Assembly (NCBI GenBank): GCA_944739405.2
Contig: OX123209.2
Coordinates: forward strand, 8,811,217 to 8,875,216
DNA: 64,000 nucleotides
Origin: Euclidia mi
Lineage: Eukaryota; Arthropoda; Insecta; Lepidoptera; Erebidae
Direction of reading: 5' to 3'
In this document: positions 54,240 through 64,000 of the stretch, one piece after another
Layout of the letters: each line of letters starts with the position of its first letter
Numbering within the stretch: the stretch's first letter is position 1
Translations under genes and position numbers: made by a program
Notes under the pieces: generated by a model
What the model was told of the DNA's origin: nothing
Seen by the model: only the letters and a program-made list of their open reading frames with translations
Database searches by the model: none

Positions 54240-54720
54240 TACTACCCTTCGAGGTGAAAGTGTGACTCATCACTAAAATAAACATTGTCCATCCCATTCT
54301 CCTCTGAAAAAATCTCTATCATCTTCTGACAGTACATTTTTCGCTTTTTGTAGTCTTCTGGTTCGATTTTTTAGACTATTTGGATCTTATAAGGATGCTG
54401 TTTTAAATCTAAGGCCAAAATTCGTTGAAGACTTGAACGGTGGAGGCTCAAAGAGGCAGCATGTTTTCTAACTGATCGTCGTGGATGCTCCGCGACGGCA
54501 ACAGCGACGCGTTCGATTTTTCAATCGATCGCACAGGTCTATTTCGAGGGCGAATTGAATGATTCAGTAAACATCCTGTCACTCTAAACTTTTCTATCCA
54601 CGACTTAATTAACTGTATACTCGGGGCGTCACTTAAACGGCAGATGTCAAAGCGATTACAAAACTTGCGTTGAGTTTCACTCAACGAAAACTTATTGCAA
54701 GAGTACGCCTCTACTGCGGA
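54240..54720 (-). pseudogene. Mariner-family transposase, N-terminal half
   Basis: Minus-strand pieces: LSETQRKFCNRFDICRLSD and IQLIKSWIEKFRVTGCLLN (first helix-turn-helix), RSVRKHAASLSLHRSSLQRI (second), then a TAG, then YFSDESHFHLEG with the first catalytic aspartate. It has one frame change near 54530 and a stop at about 54375, and is cut at 54240 before the rest of the DDE/D core. Type I cannot settle between mariner subfamilies. Confidence 0.75.
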
Positions 54721-54834
54721 CGCGCGGCGCGCGCTAGTTCACTGCCACATCGTGGCTAAAACATCCGCACTTGTCACCTACCGAACGCTACCCGTCCCCT
54801 CCCGCTAGCCCCGCGGTCTCCTGGGAAATTCGTG

Positions 54835-55534
54835 TTTAAAGTTTAAAATCGGCGCTGAGACACCCTTTATAATGAAACACCCAGACCAAGACAAACATCC
54901 ATGTACATGCACACAAATGTTTGACTTGAGCGGAAATCGAACCCGCGACCTTCGGCGTAGCAGTCGCTTACACACCCGCGGCGCCAACCGGTCTTCAATA
55001 TAGTAAATAAAAATAGACCAGTAATACTAACACTCTATTACTATTGTTATTTGCCTACCATTAGCATTGTAAGAATGAATATTAGAAGACAATGAATTTA
55101 AATGATTCATTCATTTATATGCGTTATGTTCTAATTTTTCTTTAGTCTGTACTGTCCCACTGCTCGGCAAAGGCCTCTCCCAGATGTTTCCATGCTCTCT
55201 TGTTGCGTGAAATCTCAAGTCAAATTTTGTGGTAGGCGTCTAGGTCATCTCGCCACCGTTTTCGAGGCCAACCCCGGCGACGATGACCATTTTCTGGCAC
55301 CCACAGTGTGGAGATTTTCACCCAACGATCCTCATGTATACGGCTGACATGGCCCGTCCAGTTCCAATTAAGGTTAGCAGCCTTTTTCCCACATCTTCAA
55401 CTTTAGTTTTTTATTTTCGTATTATTCGTTCATAATCATTTAAATGTAAAAATATGCTTAAAAATACATTATTTTTATTTTGTATCGTTACTAAATCATG
55501 TTTTGTACTGTAATATAACCATAATGTTAAAATA
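54835..55534 (-). mobile_element. Composite repeat, second copy (SINE and RTE-end part)
   Basis: Reverse complement of about 13970-14735: the SINE head (GCGGCGCCAACCGGTC, GAAATCGAACCCGCGACC at 54930-54990), AT-rich linker, RTE C-terminal block (about 55140-55400) and AT-rich part. The other portion is at 60229-60425, and 4.7 kb of LINE lies between them. The end with GCCCATGGTCCTTTC seen in the first copy is absent here. Confidence 0.8.
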
Positions 55535-55645
55535 GTCATCTCAGTTCGGCGGTAGACGGCAAACCGCTCACACGCGTACACATACTTGCTACTCGCTAAA
55601 ACAAATTATCAACGTTTCTCAAAGTTTACCAGTACATCAAATTAC

Positions 55646-56614
55646 AATATGTTTACCTGCAAGCGTTGTGATGTGGAAGTAAGAGACGGTGTTACGTGCT
55701 CAGTTTGCGCAGGGCGTTTCGATTTTCCCTGTTCAGGTATATCTGAATCAGGTTGGAGGAAGCTAGGCGAAGACAGAAGGAGCACTTGGAAATGCAGCAC
55801 CTGTAAAAACCAAGTCACTGCCAGCCCACGCACTAATATTGTAAAGGCAGATACGGAGAGCATACTATCGGAGCTGAAAAGATTGTCTTCTCAAATGGAA
55901 GCACTGCCAGCGCTGTTGGAGAACGTGAAGGCTATTCAAACAGAGCTCGTTGAACTGAAGACTATCACAGCTGAGTTCTCTGAGTTGAAATCTTCCTTAG
56001 AATTCGTGCATAACTCCGTGGAATCATTAACGAGCAGAGTATCGAATGTAGAGTTGGAAATCACCTCTCTCAAATCTGCAAAAGAGGAGATCTCGGTATT
56101 ACAGAAGCGTTGTGATAACTTGGAAATGCTCCAACGTGAGAGTGAGCAGAGGTCCCGTATGAGCAACGTCGAGATCAAAGGAGTTCCGGCTTCCAACGGT
56201 GAAGACTTGTTCGAAATTGTTGACAAATTAGGAGAAATTATCAACTATCGTATCCCTAGAGACCAAATTAATTATATTGCAAGAGTACCTATGCGAAGCG
56301 ACAGTCAACACAAAAATATTATATGCTCCGTGCATAACAATTACATCAAAAACAACTTTGTGGCTGCTGCAAAGAAACATAAAGGAGGCATCAACGCAAG
56401 CACTCTGGGTTATAGCAAGAGCCCTGGCAAGATATACATAAATGATCACCTTACTATAGAAAACAAGGCATTGCTCAACAAAACCAAGTCCTTTGCGAAA
56501 GAACGCGGCTTCGAATACGTGTGGGTGACCGGATGTAAAATATTTATACGAAAAAACCAAACATCACCAAAACACCACATAAAAATAGACCAAGATTTGA
56601 AAAAGTTTTTTTAA
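55646..56614 (+). CDS. LINE ORF1 with PHD-like finger and FP25K-like domain
   Basis: The frame is open from 55586. A start at Met 55646 (MFTCKRCDVEVRDGVTC) directly precedes the finger, and an earlier ATG at 55586 is also possible. Order: a Cys-rich PHD-type finger (C-x2-C ... C-x2-C ... H-less, CSTCK), a long coiled coil (about residues 80-190), then a domain like baculovirus FP25K and other LINE ORF1 proteins (NVEIKGVPASNGEDLFEIV, SPGKIYINDHLT, FEYVWVTGCKIFIRK). This type of protein binds the element RNA and is needed for particle formation. The reading frame is uninterrupted. Confidence 0.85.
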   Translation, partial: NMFTCKRCDVEVRDGVTCSVCAGRFDFPCSGISESGWRKLGEDRRSTWKCSTCKNQVTASPRTNIVKADTESILSELKRLSSQMEALPALLENVKAIQTELVELKTITAEFSELKSSLEFVHNSVESLTSRVSNVELEITSLKSAKEEISVLQKRCDNLEMLQRESEQRSRMSNVEIKGVPASNGEDLFEIVDKLGEIINYRIPRDQINYIARVPMRSDSQHKNIICSVHNNYIKNNFVAAAKKHKGGINASTLGYSKSPGKIYINDHLTIENKALLNKTKSFAKERGFEYVWVTGCKIFIRKNQTSPKHHIKIDQDLKKFF

Positions 56615-56670
56615 TCAAGAATCCATCATGTCAACTCTCTAGTAACGTATACGAACAATTCAAAACACTA

Positions 56671-57045
56671 ATGTTGAGAACCACAGGTACTTGTTTTTTA
56701 TACACATTCACCGCTCGCCGGCCTTTTGTTCGCATGTCACTCGGTGTCAACCGGTTGGCTACATCTTGCAATTGCAACCTTGAACGCTATTTACGCATGC
56801 TTAAAGTATCAATTAGCTTAGTAGCAATTATGCCTTTTGTCGATGTTAAATGTATTTTAATTTTTAACACTAATGACCCATTTAGCTATTATGAACTTAA
56901 TTTACATCAATGTAATGTTGAAACTAGCTTTTGTCCGCTTTCGTACCTATCTTATGATGATATTATTTTTTGTTTGATGTTTATGTACCTTCCGCATATT
57001 TATATTATCCTTTCTATTCAAATGCTAATTGACAAAGATTTATGA
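56671..57045 (+). CDS. 124-codon open frame between ORF1 and ORF2, unknown
   Basis: It starts at 56671 and its stop overlaps the ORF2 start (TTATGATGG: TGA at 57043-57045, ATG at 57042). The C-terminal half is hydrophobic (DIIFCLMFMYLPHIYIILSI). No family is recognised. It may be a leader translated before ORF2 or a chance frame. A comparable frame precedes ORF2 in the LINE at 42012-44938. Confidence 0.3.
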   Translation: MLRTTGTCFLYTFTARRPFVRMSLGVNRLATSCNCNLERYLRMLKVSISLVAIMPFVDVKCILIFNTNDPFSYYELNLHQCNVETSFCPLSYLSYDDIIFCLMFMYLPHIYIILSIQMLIDKDL

Positions 57046-59950
57046 TGGCGCCTATTAGCTTTTATTATCAGAACGTGCGAGGATTACGGACTAAAACACC
57101 TGTTTTCTTTAGAAATGTGTGCATTAATGAGTTTGATGTTATTTGTTTAACTGAGACCTGGCTTATTGACGGTATTGGCGACAGTGAGTTATTTGATGAT
57201 AGGTATATAGTCTGGAGACGTGACCGAAGTTACATAAATACTTATCAAACAATGGGTGGTGGTGTTTTAATTGCTGTGAGAAGGGAACTGGTAGCAATAC
57301 ATAGGAGTGATTGGTGCTCATCTGCTGAGGATTTATGGGTCACACTGACATTACACCACAAGAAACCTAGGGTGTCATATAAAATGCACATATGTGTAGT
57401 ATATATTTGCTCGCAGAAGTTTGGCAACTCACTAGCGGAACAGCTCGTTAACTTCGCTGAGAATCTGTCTGATATTGTCATCAAACACCCCGCGGATAAA
57501 TTTTTAATTGTTGGCGATTTTAACCAACCAAACATAAACTGGCTGCCTGCAGATGATGATAGCCTATTACCTAGTAATGTGCAAGGCAATAGTCAGATAA
57601 ATGTTATGGATACATTCGCCGTTTGTAATCTGTCACAATACAATAAGCATAGTAACAGCAATGGTAGGATATTAGACTGGGTGTTGTCTAACAGTGAAGT
57701 TGGCGTGTATCACTGTAGTGATCCATTGGTTCCCGAAGACATACACCACAGAGCCTTGTCTTTATCAACAAATTTTGTGCATATACATGACCTTCCCATG
57801 TGTCCCCGTGTGAGGTATATGTACCGACAGGCTGACTACACTGCGATAGTTAAGGAAATGGACAGCATTGACTGGCATACTGAACTGTACTGTAGGTCGA
57901 TTAGTAACGCTGTAGAATTCTTCTATGATACTTTAAACAGATTAAAGAACACCTATGTACCAACCAAAACCACTGCATCAAACAGCAGGTGTCCCCCGTG
58001 GTATAGGAGCCCGCTAATTAAGATTCTTCGAGAAAAAGCCAAATCACACAAAAAGTACAAAAGATATGGTAATTTATCTGATCATCAATCTTTCATTACA
58101 CTGCGACAGCGTGCTAAGGACCTGGAGAAGGATATGTTTGACCAATATATGGCTAAAATTGAAGCTGATATTTCTAAGGACCCACGAGCTTTTTGGCGAT
58201 ACATAAAATCTAAAAATCAGTCCCATTCTTATCCCTCGGTATTAAAGTATAAGGAGCGGTCATCTGGGAACGGAGAAGACATATGCAATATGTTTTCTGA
58301 GTATTTCTACTCCAATTTTCTGTCAAGATGTTGTCTCAAGATGCTAACATACCCGTCGGTACGGTGGAGAGCTTGACGATTCGAGGGGATTACTCTGATA
58401 TTTGCTCGATTGAAATAGATGAGGCCGAAGTGTTTAAACTACTTAAACAGGTGGACTACAACAAATCTGCAGGCCCCGACAACATTCCACCATTTTTTAT
58501 CTTTAACTGTGCCAAATGCCTTGCTATTCCCATCTCGATTTTATTCAGGCGGTCTGTTGCTGAGGGTGACGTGCCTGCGATCTGGAAGTCAGCGTATATA
58601 ACTCCAATACATAAAAAAGGTCCGAGAGACGTGGTGGAGAACTATAGACCGATCTCCAAGCTATGTGTATTCGCTAAAATACTAGAAAAAATTGTTTACA
58701 GGCAACTTTATGCTGCCATCAAACTTAGCTTCGGCGAGCATCAGCACGGTTTCCTTAGTGGTCGCTCCACCACGTCTAACCTTATCGTTTCTAGTGATTA
58801 CATATCGGAACATATGTCACAGCGGTTACAGGTGGACGTTATTTACACTGACTTTTGCAAATGTTTTGATCGGATAGATCACTCCTTACTGAAGCGGAAA
58901 CTGTTACACGTGGGTATACGTGGTGACTTGTATAGGTGGTTTTCGTCATATGTTGAGAACAGAAGTCAAATCGTAGTTCTGAATGGTTATTCGTCAACTA
59001 GGGCGATGTGTATTCCGTCAGGAGTCCCACAGGGGTCCCTGTTGGGTCCTCTTTTGTTTAATATCTTCATTAGAGACGTCATAACCTGCTTCCAGTCATC
59101 AAAAATATTGTTGTACGCCGACGATATGAAGATATTGAGTAAGATAGGCTCCAGGGAGGACACCCGTCGCCTGCAAAGTGACCTTGACCGCTTTCAAACT
59201 TACTGTACCAATAACCAACTGGACTTGAATGTCGCCAAATGCTACGTTTGTTCTTTTACACGTAAGCCTAACCCAATAACTTGTCATTACACGCTGTCGG
59301 GTACCGTAATAGCCAGGGTAAACTCTGTCAGGGACCTGGGAATAACATTCGACTCCAAACTATTATTCGATGCACACATTTCAAACACAATTAATAGTGC
59401 TAATAAGGCATTAGGTTTCATTTTTAGAATATCTAAGGATTTTAAAAATATCAAGACGATCAAAATTTTGTATTGTGCTTACGTCCGTAGTCACCTCGAA
59501 TACGCTTCTCAGGTGTGGAACCCCAACTACGATATATACATAACGCGCTTAGAAAGAGTACAAAGGAAGTTCCTGAGGTACTTACAATTCCGGTCTAGAA
59601 CATACTTGTCGGACTATTTCAGCCGATGTAGAAAATTCCACTTGCTGCCTCTACAAGAGCGAAGGAAAATAGCTGATATCTCACTTTTATGCAACATTAT
59701 GAATGGGTCAACGGATGTAACGGAGCTGACGAATAAAATTGGTCTTCGTGTGCCATCAGCCCTACTGCGTAGGCATAACCTGTTACACGTCCCCGCTAGC
59801 CCAAGTACCTACAGGCAAAATTCATTCCTGATTAGGGCTTGTCGGACATTCAATTTAGCGTGCCGGAGAGTTGACATTGATATTTTTAACACTAGTGTCT
59901 CTAAGTTAAAAAAGACTATGTGCAACAACTTTTTCTCACATCCTTCCTAG
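57042..59950 (+). pseudogene. LINE ORF2: endonuclease and reverse transcriptase, one frameshift
   Basis: Endonuclease frame 57042-58376: FYYQNVRGLRTKTPVFFRN, DVICLTETWLIDG, GGGVLIAVRRE, FLIVGDFNQPNINW. RT frame 58328-59950: YNKSAGPDNIPPFFI, NYRPISKLCVFAKILEKIVY, IYTDFCKCFDRIDHSLLKR, GVPQGSLLGPLLFNIFI and LLYADDMKILSKI. The catalytic residues are present. The two frames overlap at 58328-58376, and a single-base change near 58328-58335 would account for the shift. ORF2 otherwise has no stop. Confidence 0.9.
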
Positions 59951-60228
59951 AGGTCTATTAGAAATGAGTGTGTGTATATATTTAACTTTTTTCTCTCTTT
60001 TTATCTTTTTTAAATTACTATGTTCATTTGTATTCTCCTACTTATCATTATTTATTTTTAAGCTATATTGTTTTTGGTAGCCGTTTCACCATCGACAAAG
60101 TTTTGTACATATATGCTAAAAGCGAAAACTTGTAATTGGCCATAGCTTAATAAAAGATATACATGTTTGTTAACTAGCTGTAAGTTTTCAAAATTCGAAA
60201 ATAAATAAATAAATAAATAAATAAATAA

Positions 60229-60425
60229 CGTGCAAGGGTAAAATGCAAATATAGGTTAATTAATAATAATCAATTTGTTTTTATGGATATATCCCATGGA
60301 TTTAAGTAAAAAGAAGGATTTTAATCAAATAGTGGATACTTAAGGTACACATTGGCATCAATTCCATGTGTGTTGGTATATGGGGACGGAGCCCATACAT
60401 TTTTACCCGTAGCCCTTTATTATTT
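60229..60425 (-). mobile_element. Composite repeat, second copy (TIR end)
   Basis: Reverse complement of about 13778-13970. It ends (read on minus) AAAGGGCTACGGGTAAAAAT, against AAAGGACTATGGGCAAAAAT in the first copy, and includes GGACGGAGCCCATACAT on plus. It rejoins 54835-55534 if the LINE is removed. Confidence 0.85.
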
Positions 60426-60590
60426 TACAAACTATTGTTTAATAAACTACTCATTAGACAATATTGTAGGAAAGTGGCGATCAATGAATAAAGCACGGAT
60501 ATTTTGATACAGTTTCTATATTTCCAATTGTGAAAAGCGAATACAATAAAAAATGTACATGAGCGAAGCGACAACGTTGACAAGTAAAAA
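60426..60590 (-). repeat. Probable 3' LTR or 3' UTR of the copia element
   Basis: On minus, after the RNase H frame ends, a T-rich tract is followed by TGTCAACGTTGTCGCTTCGC and, further on, TTCCTACA at about 60467, giving TG...CA ends about 115 bp apart. AATAAA-like signals follow. No partner LTR is in the window. Confidence 0.35.
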
Positions 60591-60594
60591 AAAC

Positions 60595-62265
60595 TCAGTG
60601 GCGCCGAGATGCGGTGCCGGTAACCGAAAGCACTAAATTATGTTGCGTTCCATTTCTTACATCCACCCCGGAACGCAAACCCATATTAGTTACACAATAC
60701 ATATGTTTTTCTACAGTTGTCGCTTTAGTTAAAATATCAGATATATTCTCACAACCCTTAACATAACAAAACTTTAATTCTTTATTAATAACATGATCCT
60801 TAAGGAAATGGTATCTCATGTCTATGTGTTTCGATCTCGGTAAGTAACAATCATTTGCAGATAACTTGATAGCGCTCTGATTGTCACTGTATATAAGCAA
60901 TGTGTTGGAGCCGCACCCAAGTTCGCTTTGCAGCTGCCTCAACCAAAGTGCTTCCTGCGCCGCGGTCCCCATGGCCATGTACTCTGCCTCTGCAGTTGAT
61001 AAGGCAATGGTCTGCTGCTTACGGGAACACCATGATATTGCTGCTCCCTGAAACAAAAAAAGGTACCCGGTGCATGATTTCCGGTCTTGGGTGTCACTTG
61101 CCCAATCGGCATCACAATAGCCTAAAATTTCTTCATTACCATTCTTGGTATATGTGAGCTTGTAATCTTTTGTGCCTTGTAAGTACCTCATTATTCTCTT
61201 CACTGCGATCCAATGCTCTGACTTCGGTTGCTTGTTATATCTACTTAGAGCATTTACTTTGTATGATATATCTGGTCTGGTTCCTTGAGCGACATATAAG
61301 AGACTCCCAATTGCCTGTTGATATGGGCAGTCAAATGTTTCATATTCTGTATTTTCACCAAATTTAAGACCCACTTCCACAGGTGTCTTAACAGTTTTGC
61401 ATTCTGACATTTTGAATCTAGATCATATCTCTTTGATGTATTTTTCTTGATCTAACATAATATAATTTTTAGTTCTGGTTACATTAAGACCCAGGCATTG
61501 GCTCACCTCACCTAGATTTTTCATATTCAACTTTTGTTGTAGTTCTTCTTGTATGTCATTTAATGTCCTTCCCTGAGAAGCAAATAACAAAATATCATCA
61601 ACCCAGATGGCAAAAATTCCCTTATTTATGTTATAATAAACACATGGGTCAGTTTTTGATTGTTGAATATCCATTTCCTTTAAAACTTTGCTGAGTTTCA
61701 CATTCCATAACCTGCTTGCTTGTTTGAGTCCATAAATTGACTTCTTTAAATGACAAACCTCATCACCATTTTTATACATTTCAGGCTGCATCATATAGAT
61801 ATTCGTATCAATTGATCCCTGTAAAAAGGCGAGGACAGCATCCATTTGATGTATATGTAGGTCTTGCTGTGCAGCTAGAGCAAATAAATATCTGATGGAT
61901 GTCCATCTTACAACCGGAGAGTACACTTCCTGGTAGTCCACACCCCTTTTCTGTGCATATCCCTTTATGACAAGTCTAGCTTTGTATTGTATGACATTTC
62001 CCTGTTGATCAGTTTTTCTTTTAAACACCCATTTGTTGGGTAATGCAGTTTTCCCTAAAGGAAGGTCGACCAGATTCCATGTCTCATTTTTAATCAAAGA
62101 TTTGATCTCATCATCCATAGCCTGTTTCCATTCATTAGCTTTTGGGGATGACAGTGCTTCTTTTACTGTTTGAGGATCAGTTAAATTTGTATAAAAACAC
62201 AACATACCCTTTTTATCAGCTCTGTTACGTGGTCTCAGTGTGATGCTACTAAGTCTTTCCTCCAC
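60595..62265 (-). pseudogene. Copia pol: RT and RNase H
   Basis: RT (61423-62265): NEWKQAMDDEIKSLIKNETW, LPNKWVFKRKTDQQGNVIQ, RLVIKGYAQKRGVDYQEVYS, HQMDAVLAFLQGSI, and FAIWVDDILLFAS with catalytic DD (WVDD rather than the usual YVDD). One TGA after KYIKEI is the only break before the in-frame RNase H part (60595-61410): RPDISYKVNALSRYNKQPKS, LGYCDADWASDTQDRKSCTG, LSTAEAEYMAMGTAAQEALW and RSKHIDMRYHFLKDHVI. A single nonsense change and frameshifts upstream inactivate it. Confidence 0.9.
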
Positions 62266-62495
62266 AGCTGAAATTTGCTTTGGAGGAGTGTATGTTTCAT
62301 CAAGGTCATCAGCTGTGTCAGTCTCATAATCGCTAGCAGTTTCATTATCAATCCTTTCCAGACTACATGTCGGCTGGGCAGTATTGTCTGGCTCATCTTG
62401 CTTTGTACTACAATCCTTCGACCTTTCTGAAATCTAATTTCTTCTCTCCAGTTGGTTGGGCTGAAATAAGAATTTCATCACATAGACTAGCTTTT
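62266..62495 (-). pseudogene. Copia integrase-RT linker, frameshifted
   Basis: The linker encodes an acidic stretch (DYETDTADDLDETYTPPKQ) in a frame different from both neighbours and contains a TAG. It explains the gap between the integrase and RT frames. Confidence 0.6.
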
Positions 62496-63981
62496 TCAAA
62501 AAAATACAACATCTCTACTCTTTATTATCTGATGTGTCTTGGGGTGCATAACACGGTATCCTTTTGTGCTCTCACAATATCCAACGAAGATCATCTTTTG
62601 GGATTTCTTATCCCACTTTTGTCTTCTTTCCCTAGGGATATGCACCATTGACTCGGAACCAAATATTCTCTTGTGAGACAGTTTTGGTTTGCGGCCAGTC
62701 CACATTCCATATGGAGTTGTTCCTTCAAGGCCTTTGGTTGGTGACCTATTTACAATATAAGCAGCTGTGGCAATGGCTTCGGCCCATACAGGCTTCTCAA
62801 GATTAGCATTAGATATCATACATCTAGCCTTTTCAACAAGAGTTCTGTTCATTCTTTCCGCTAATCCGTTTTGCTGAGGACTGTATGGAGTTGATGTCTG
62901 ATATATAATTCCACAAGTAGCTAAGTATCTCTCAAAATTAAAATTACAGTATTCTTTACCATTATCGGTTCTTAATGTTTTAATTTTAGTACTTAGTTGA
63001 TTCTCAACTATTCGTTTAAAATCCTTAAATATATCTAAAATACTTAGCTTATCTTTAGTGAAATACACATGTTCTGCTGTAATCATCAATGAAACTAATA
63101 AAGTATTTCATACCTCCATATGATCTACTTTCCATTGGTCCGCACAAATCTGAATGTATTAATTCCAACGGCTTTGAAGCTCTTGTACCAACATTTTTGA
63201 AAGGCTGCCTTGTCTGCCTTTCTTCAAGACAACTTGAACATTGCATTGTAATTTGGTCACCTCTTTTTAGCACAATTCCCTCAGCACAGCTTGGCAACTT
63301 CTGCAAATCTGAAACATTAAGATGTGCCATCCTAAGATGCCACAACTTTATATCACTAGAGCTAGAAATACTGGCAGCCAAGTGAGTTTCTTCCATGGAC
63401 TGCATGTCGAGAATATATAATTTATTTTTTAATGTAGCTGAACATAGAGTTTTTCCATTGGCATCATTCACATTACATCCCTTATCGTTGAAGACAACTT
63501 TGAAGTCATTTTTTGTAATGGTGCTGACTGAAATCAAATTAGCTGCAAGTCCGGGCACAAATAATACATATTTCAATTGAATTTTACCTCCTTGTGCTAT
63601 GTTTATACTTATTTCACCAGCAGCCTCCACTAGCAAAGGTTGACTGTTGGCCACTGTTATTGTTTTCACAATTGGTTCGCGGACATTGTACATCCATTCC
63701 CTATGACTGCACATGTGCATGGATGCACCAGAATCAATATACCTTTGTTTATTGTTTTCTCCAATTGTGGCTGAAAAAGCTGCAGCGAAGCTTGTACCCT
63801 CTTTTTTCTGATGCTCCTTCTTTTTCTTTATAGAACAATATCTTGCAAAATGACCATATCCATTGCAATTGTAACAACGGGGTCCTTTAATTGCCTTAGA
63901 CTTCTGGGCTTCGTGTTTCTGGCCCCTTTTTCCATGTGAGTAAAGCGCACTATTTGAATCTGTAACTTCTACTTCTTGCAA
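62496..63981 (-). pseudogene. Copia gag end, protease and integrase
   Basis: Frame 63055-63981: RCYNCNGYGHFARYCSIKKK (CCHC knuckle), QRYIDSGASMHMCSHREWM (protease, DSG), WHLRMAHLNVSDLQKL and CSSCLEERQTRQPF (integrase HHCC), IHSDLCGPMESRSYGGMKYF. Frame 62496-63089, shifted: TLRTDNGKEYCNFNFERYLA, QTSTPYSPQQNGLAERMNRT, the rest of the core, and PTKGLEGTTPYGMWTGRKP. The overlap at 63055-63089 marks a frameshift; another lies in a T-run near 62500, before RT. Gag continues beyond the right edge. Confidence 0.9.
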
Positions 63982-64000
63982 TAGTTTGGTCTTAACTAAG

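Larger units (their letters stand above)
55535..60228 (+). mobile_element. Full-length LINE (CR1/Jockey group), one frameshift
   Basis: It begins GTCATCTCAGTTCGGCGG at 55535, just after homology to the composite repeat stops, and ends with an (AAATA/AATA)n tail at 60199-60229, where the homology resumes. It carries ORF1 (55646-56614) and ORF2 (57042-59950). The empty site can be read from the paralogous copy near 13961-13968 (GTTATTTT). Few lesions suggest a recent insertion. Confidence 0.9.

Overview
This looks like nuclear DNA of an insect, most likely a moth or butterfly. It is AT-rich and made almost wholly of transposable elements, and several of its repeats are types I know as common in Lepidoptera: tRNA-derived SINEs with (TATG)n tails, Helitron ends beginning TCTATA, the AGGGTTCCGTAC foldback repeat, CsRn1-clade gypsy elements and Dong/R4 LINEs. 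No bacterial operons, CRISPR arrays, rRNA genes or convincing tRNA genes were seen. One weak three-exon host-like gene (23006-24175, minus) is the only candidate that is not obviously mobile.

Layout. 1-1370: LINE endonuclease fragment. 1371-5539: two related PIF/Harbinger copies; transposase exons and MADF/BESS exons lie on opposite strands inside each other's introns. 5540-5995: Dong/R4 LINE fragment. 6428-15960: one RAG1/Transib-like transposase gene (minus strand) broken into three parts by a LINE (7503-13139, itself holding about 4.2 kb of decayed LTR-element DNA), a SINE with a 16-bp target duplication (13238-13455) and a TIR-bearing composite element (13776-15129). 16796-18545: a LINE split by an 847-bp Harbinger-type insertion with TAA duplication. 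18546-20290: Dong/R4 LINE. 20400-22760: SINE-like repeat, Helitron ends, a 99-bp tandem repeat and a long hairpin. 25015-26582: duplicated exon-like units followed by a broken Polinton/adintovirus-type gene. 26666-29223: gypsy copy with gag joined directly to integrase. 31262-31898: LINE fragment, 42-bp palindrome and a SINE with 11-bp target duplications. 32467-34226: Helitron end and Rep gene remnant. 35591-40343: a much fuller gypsy copy interrupted by a foldback element that can form a hairpin of about 280 nt. 40344-44938: RTE-like and Jockey/CR1-like LINEs, the latter nearly intact. 45905-46781: copia gag-protease. 47269-49430: an endogenous mononegavirus-like L polymerase segment. 49490-51230: a LINE in which a coiled-coil region is fused in frame to reverse transcriptase. 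51700-54700: SINE, copia, LINE and mariner fragments. 54835-60425: a second copy of the composite repeat, split by a full-length 4.7-kb LINE. 60426-64000: a copia element running off the right edge.

The genes do not form a pathway. Each cluster is the gene set of a mobile element, and most are broken by stops, frameshifts or nested insertions. The informative features are the nesting order, several clean target duplications, the interlocked Harbinger genes, the viral L segment, and unexplained open frames lying just before ORF2 in two different LINEs.
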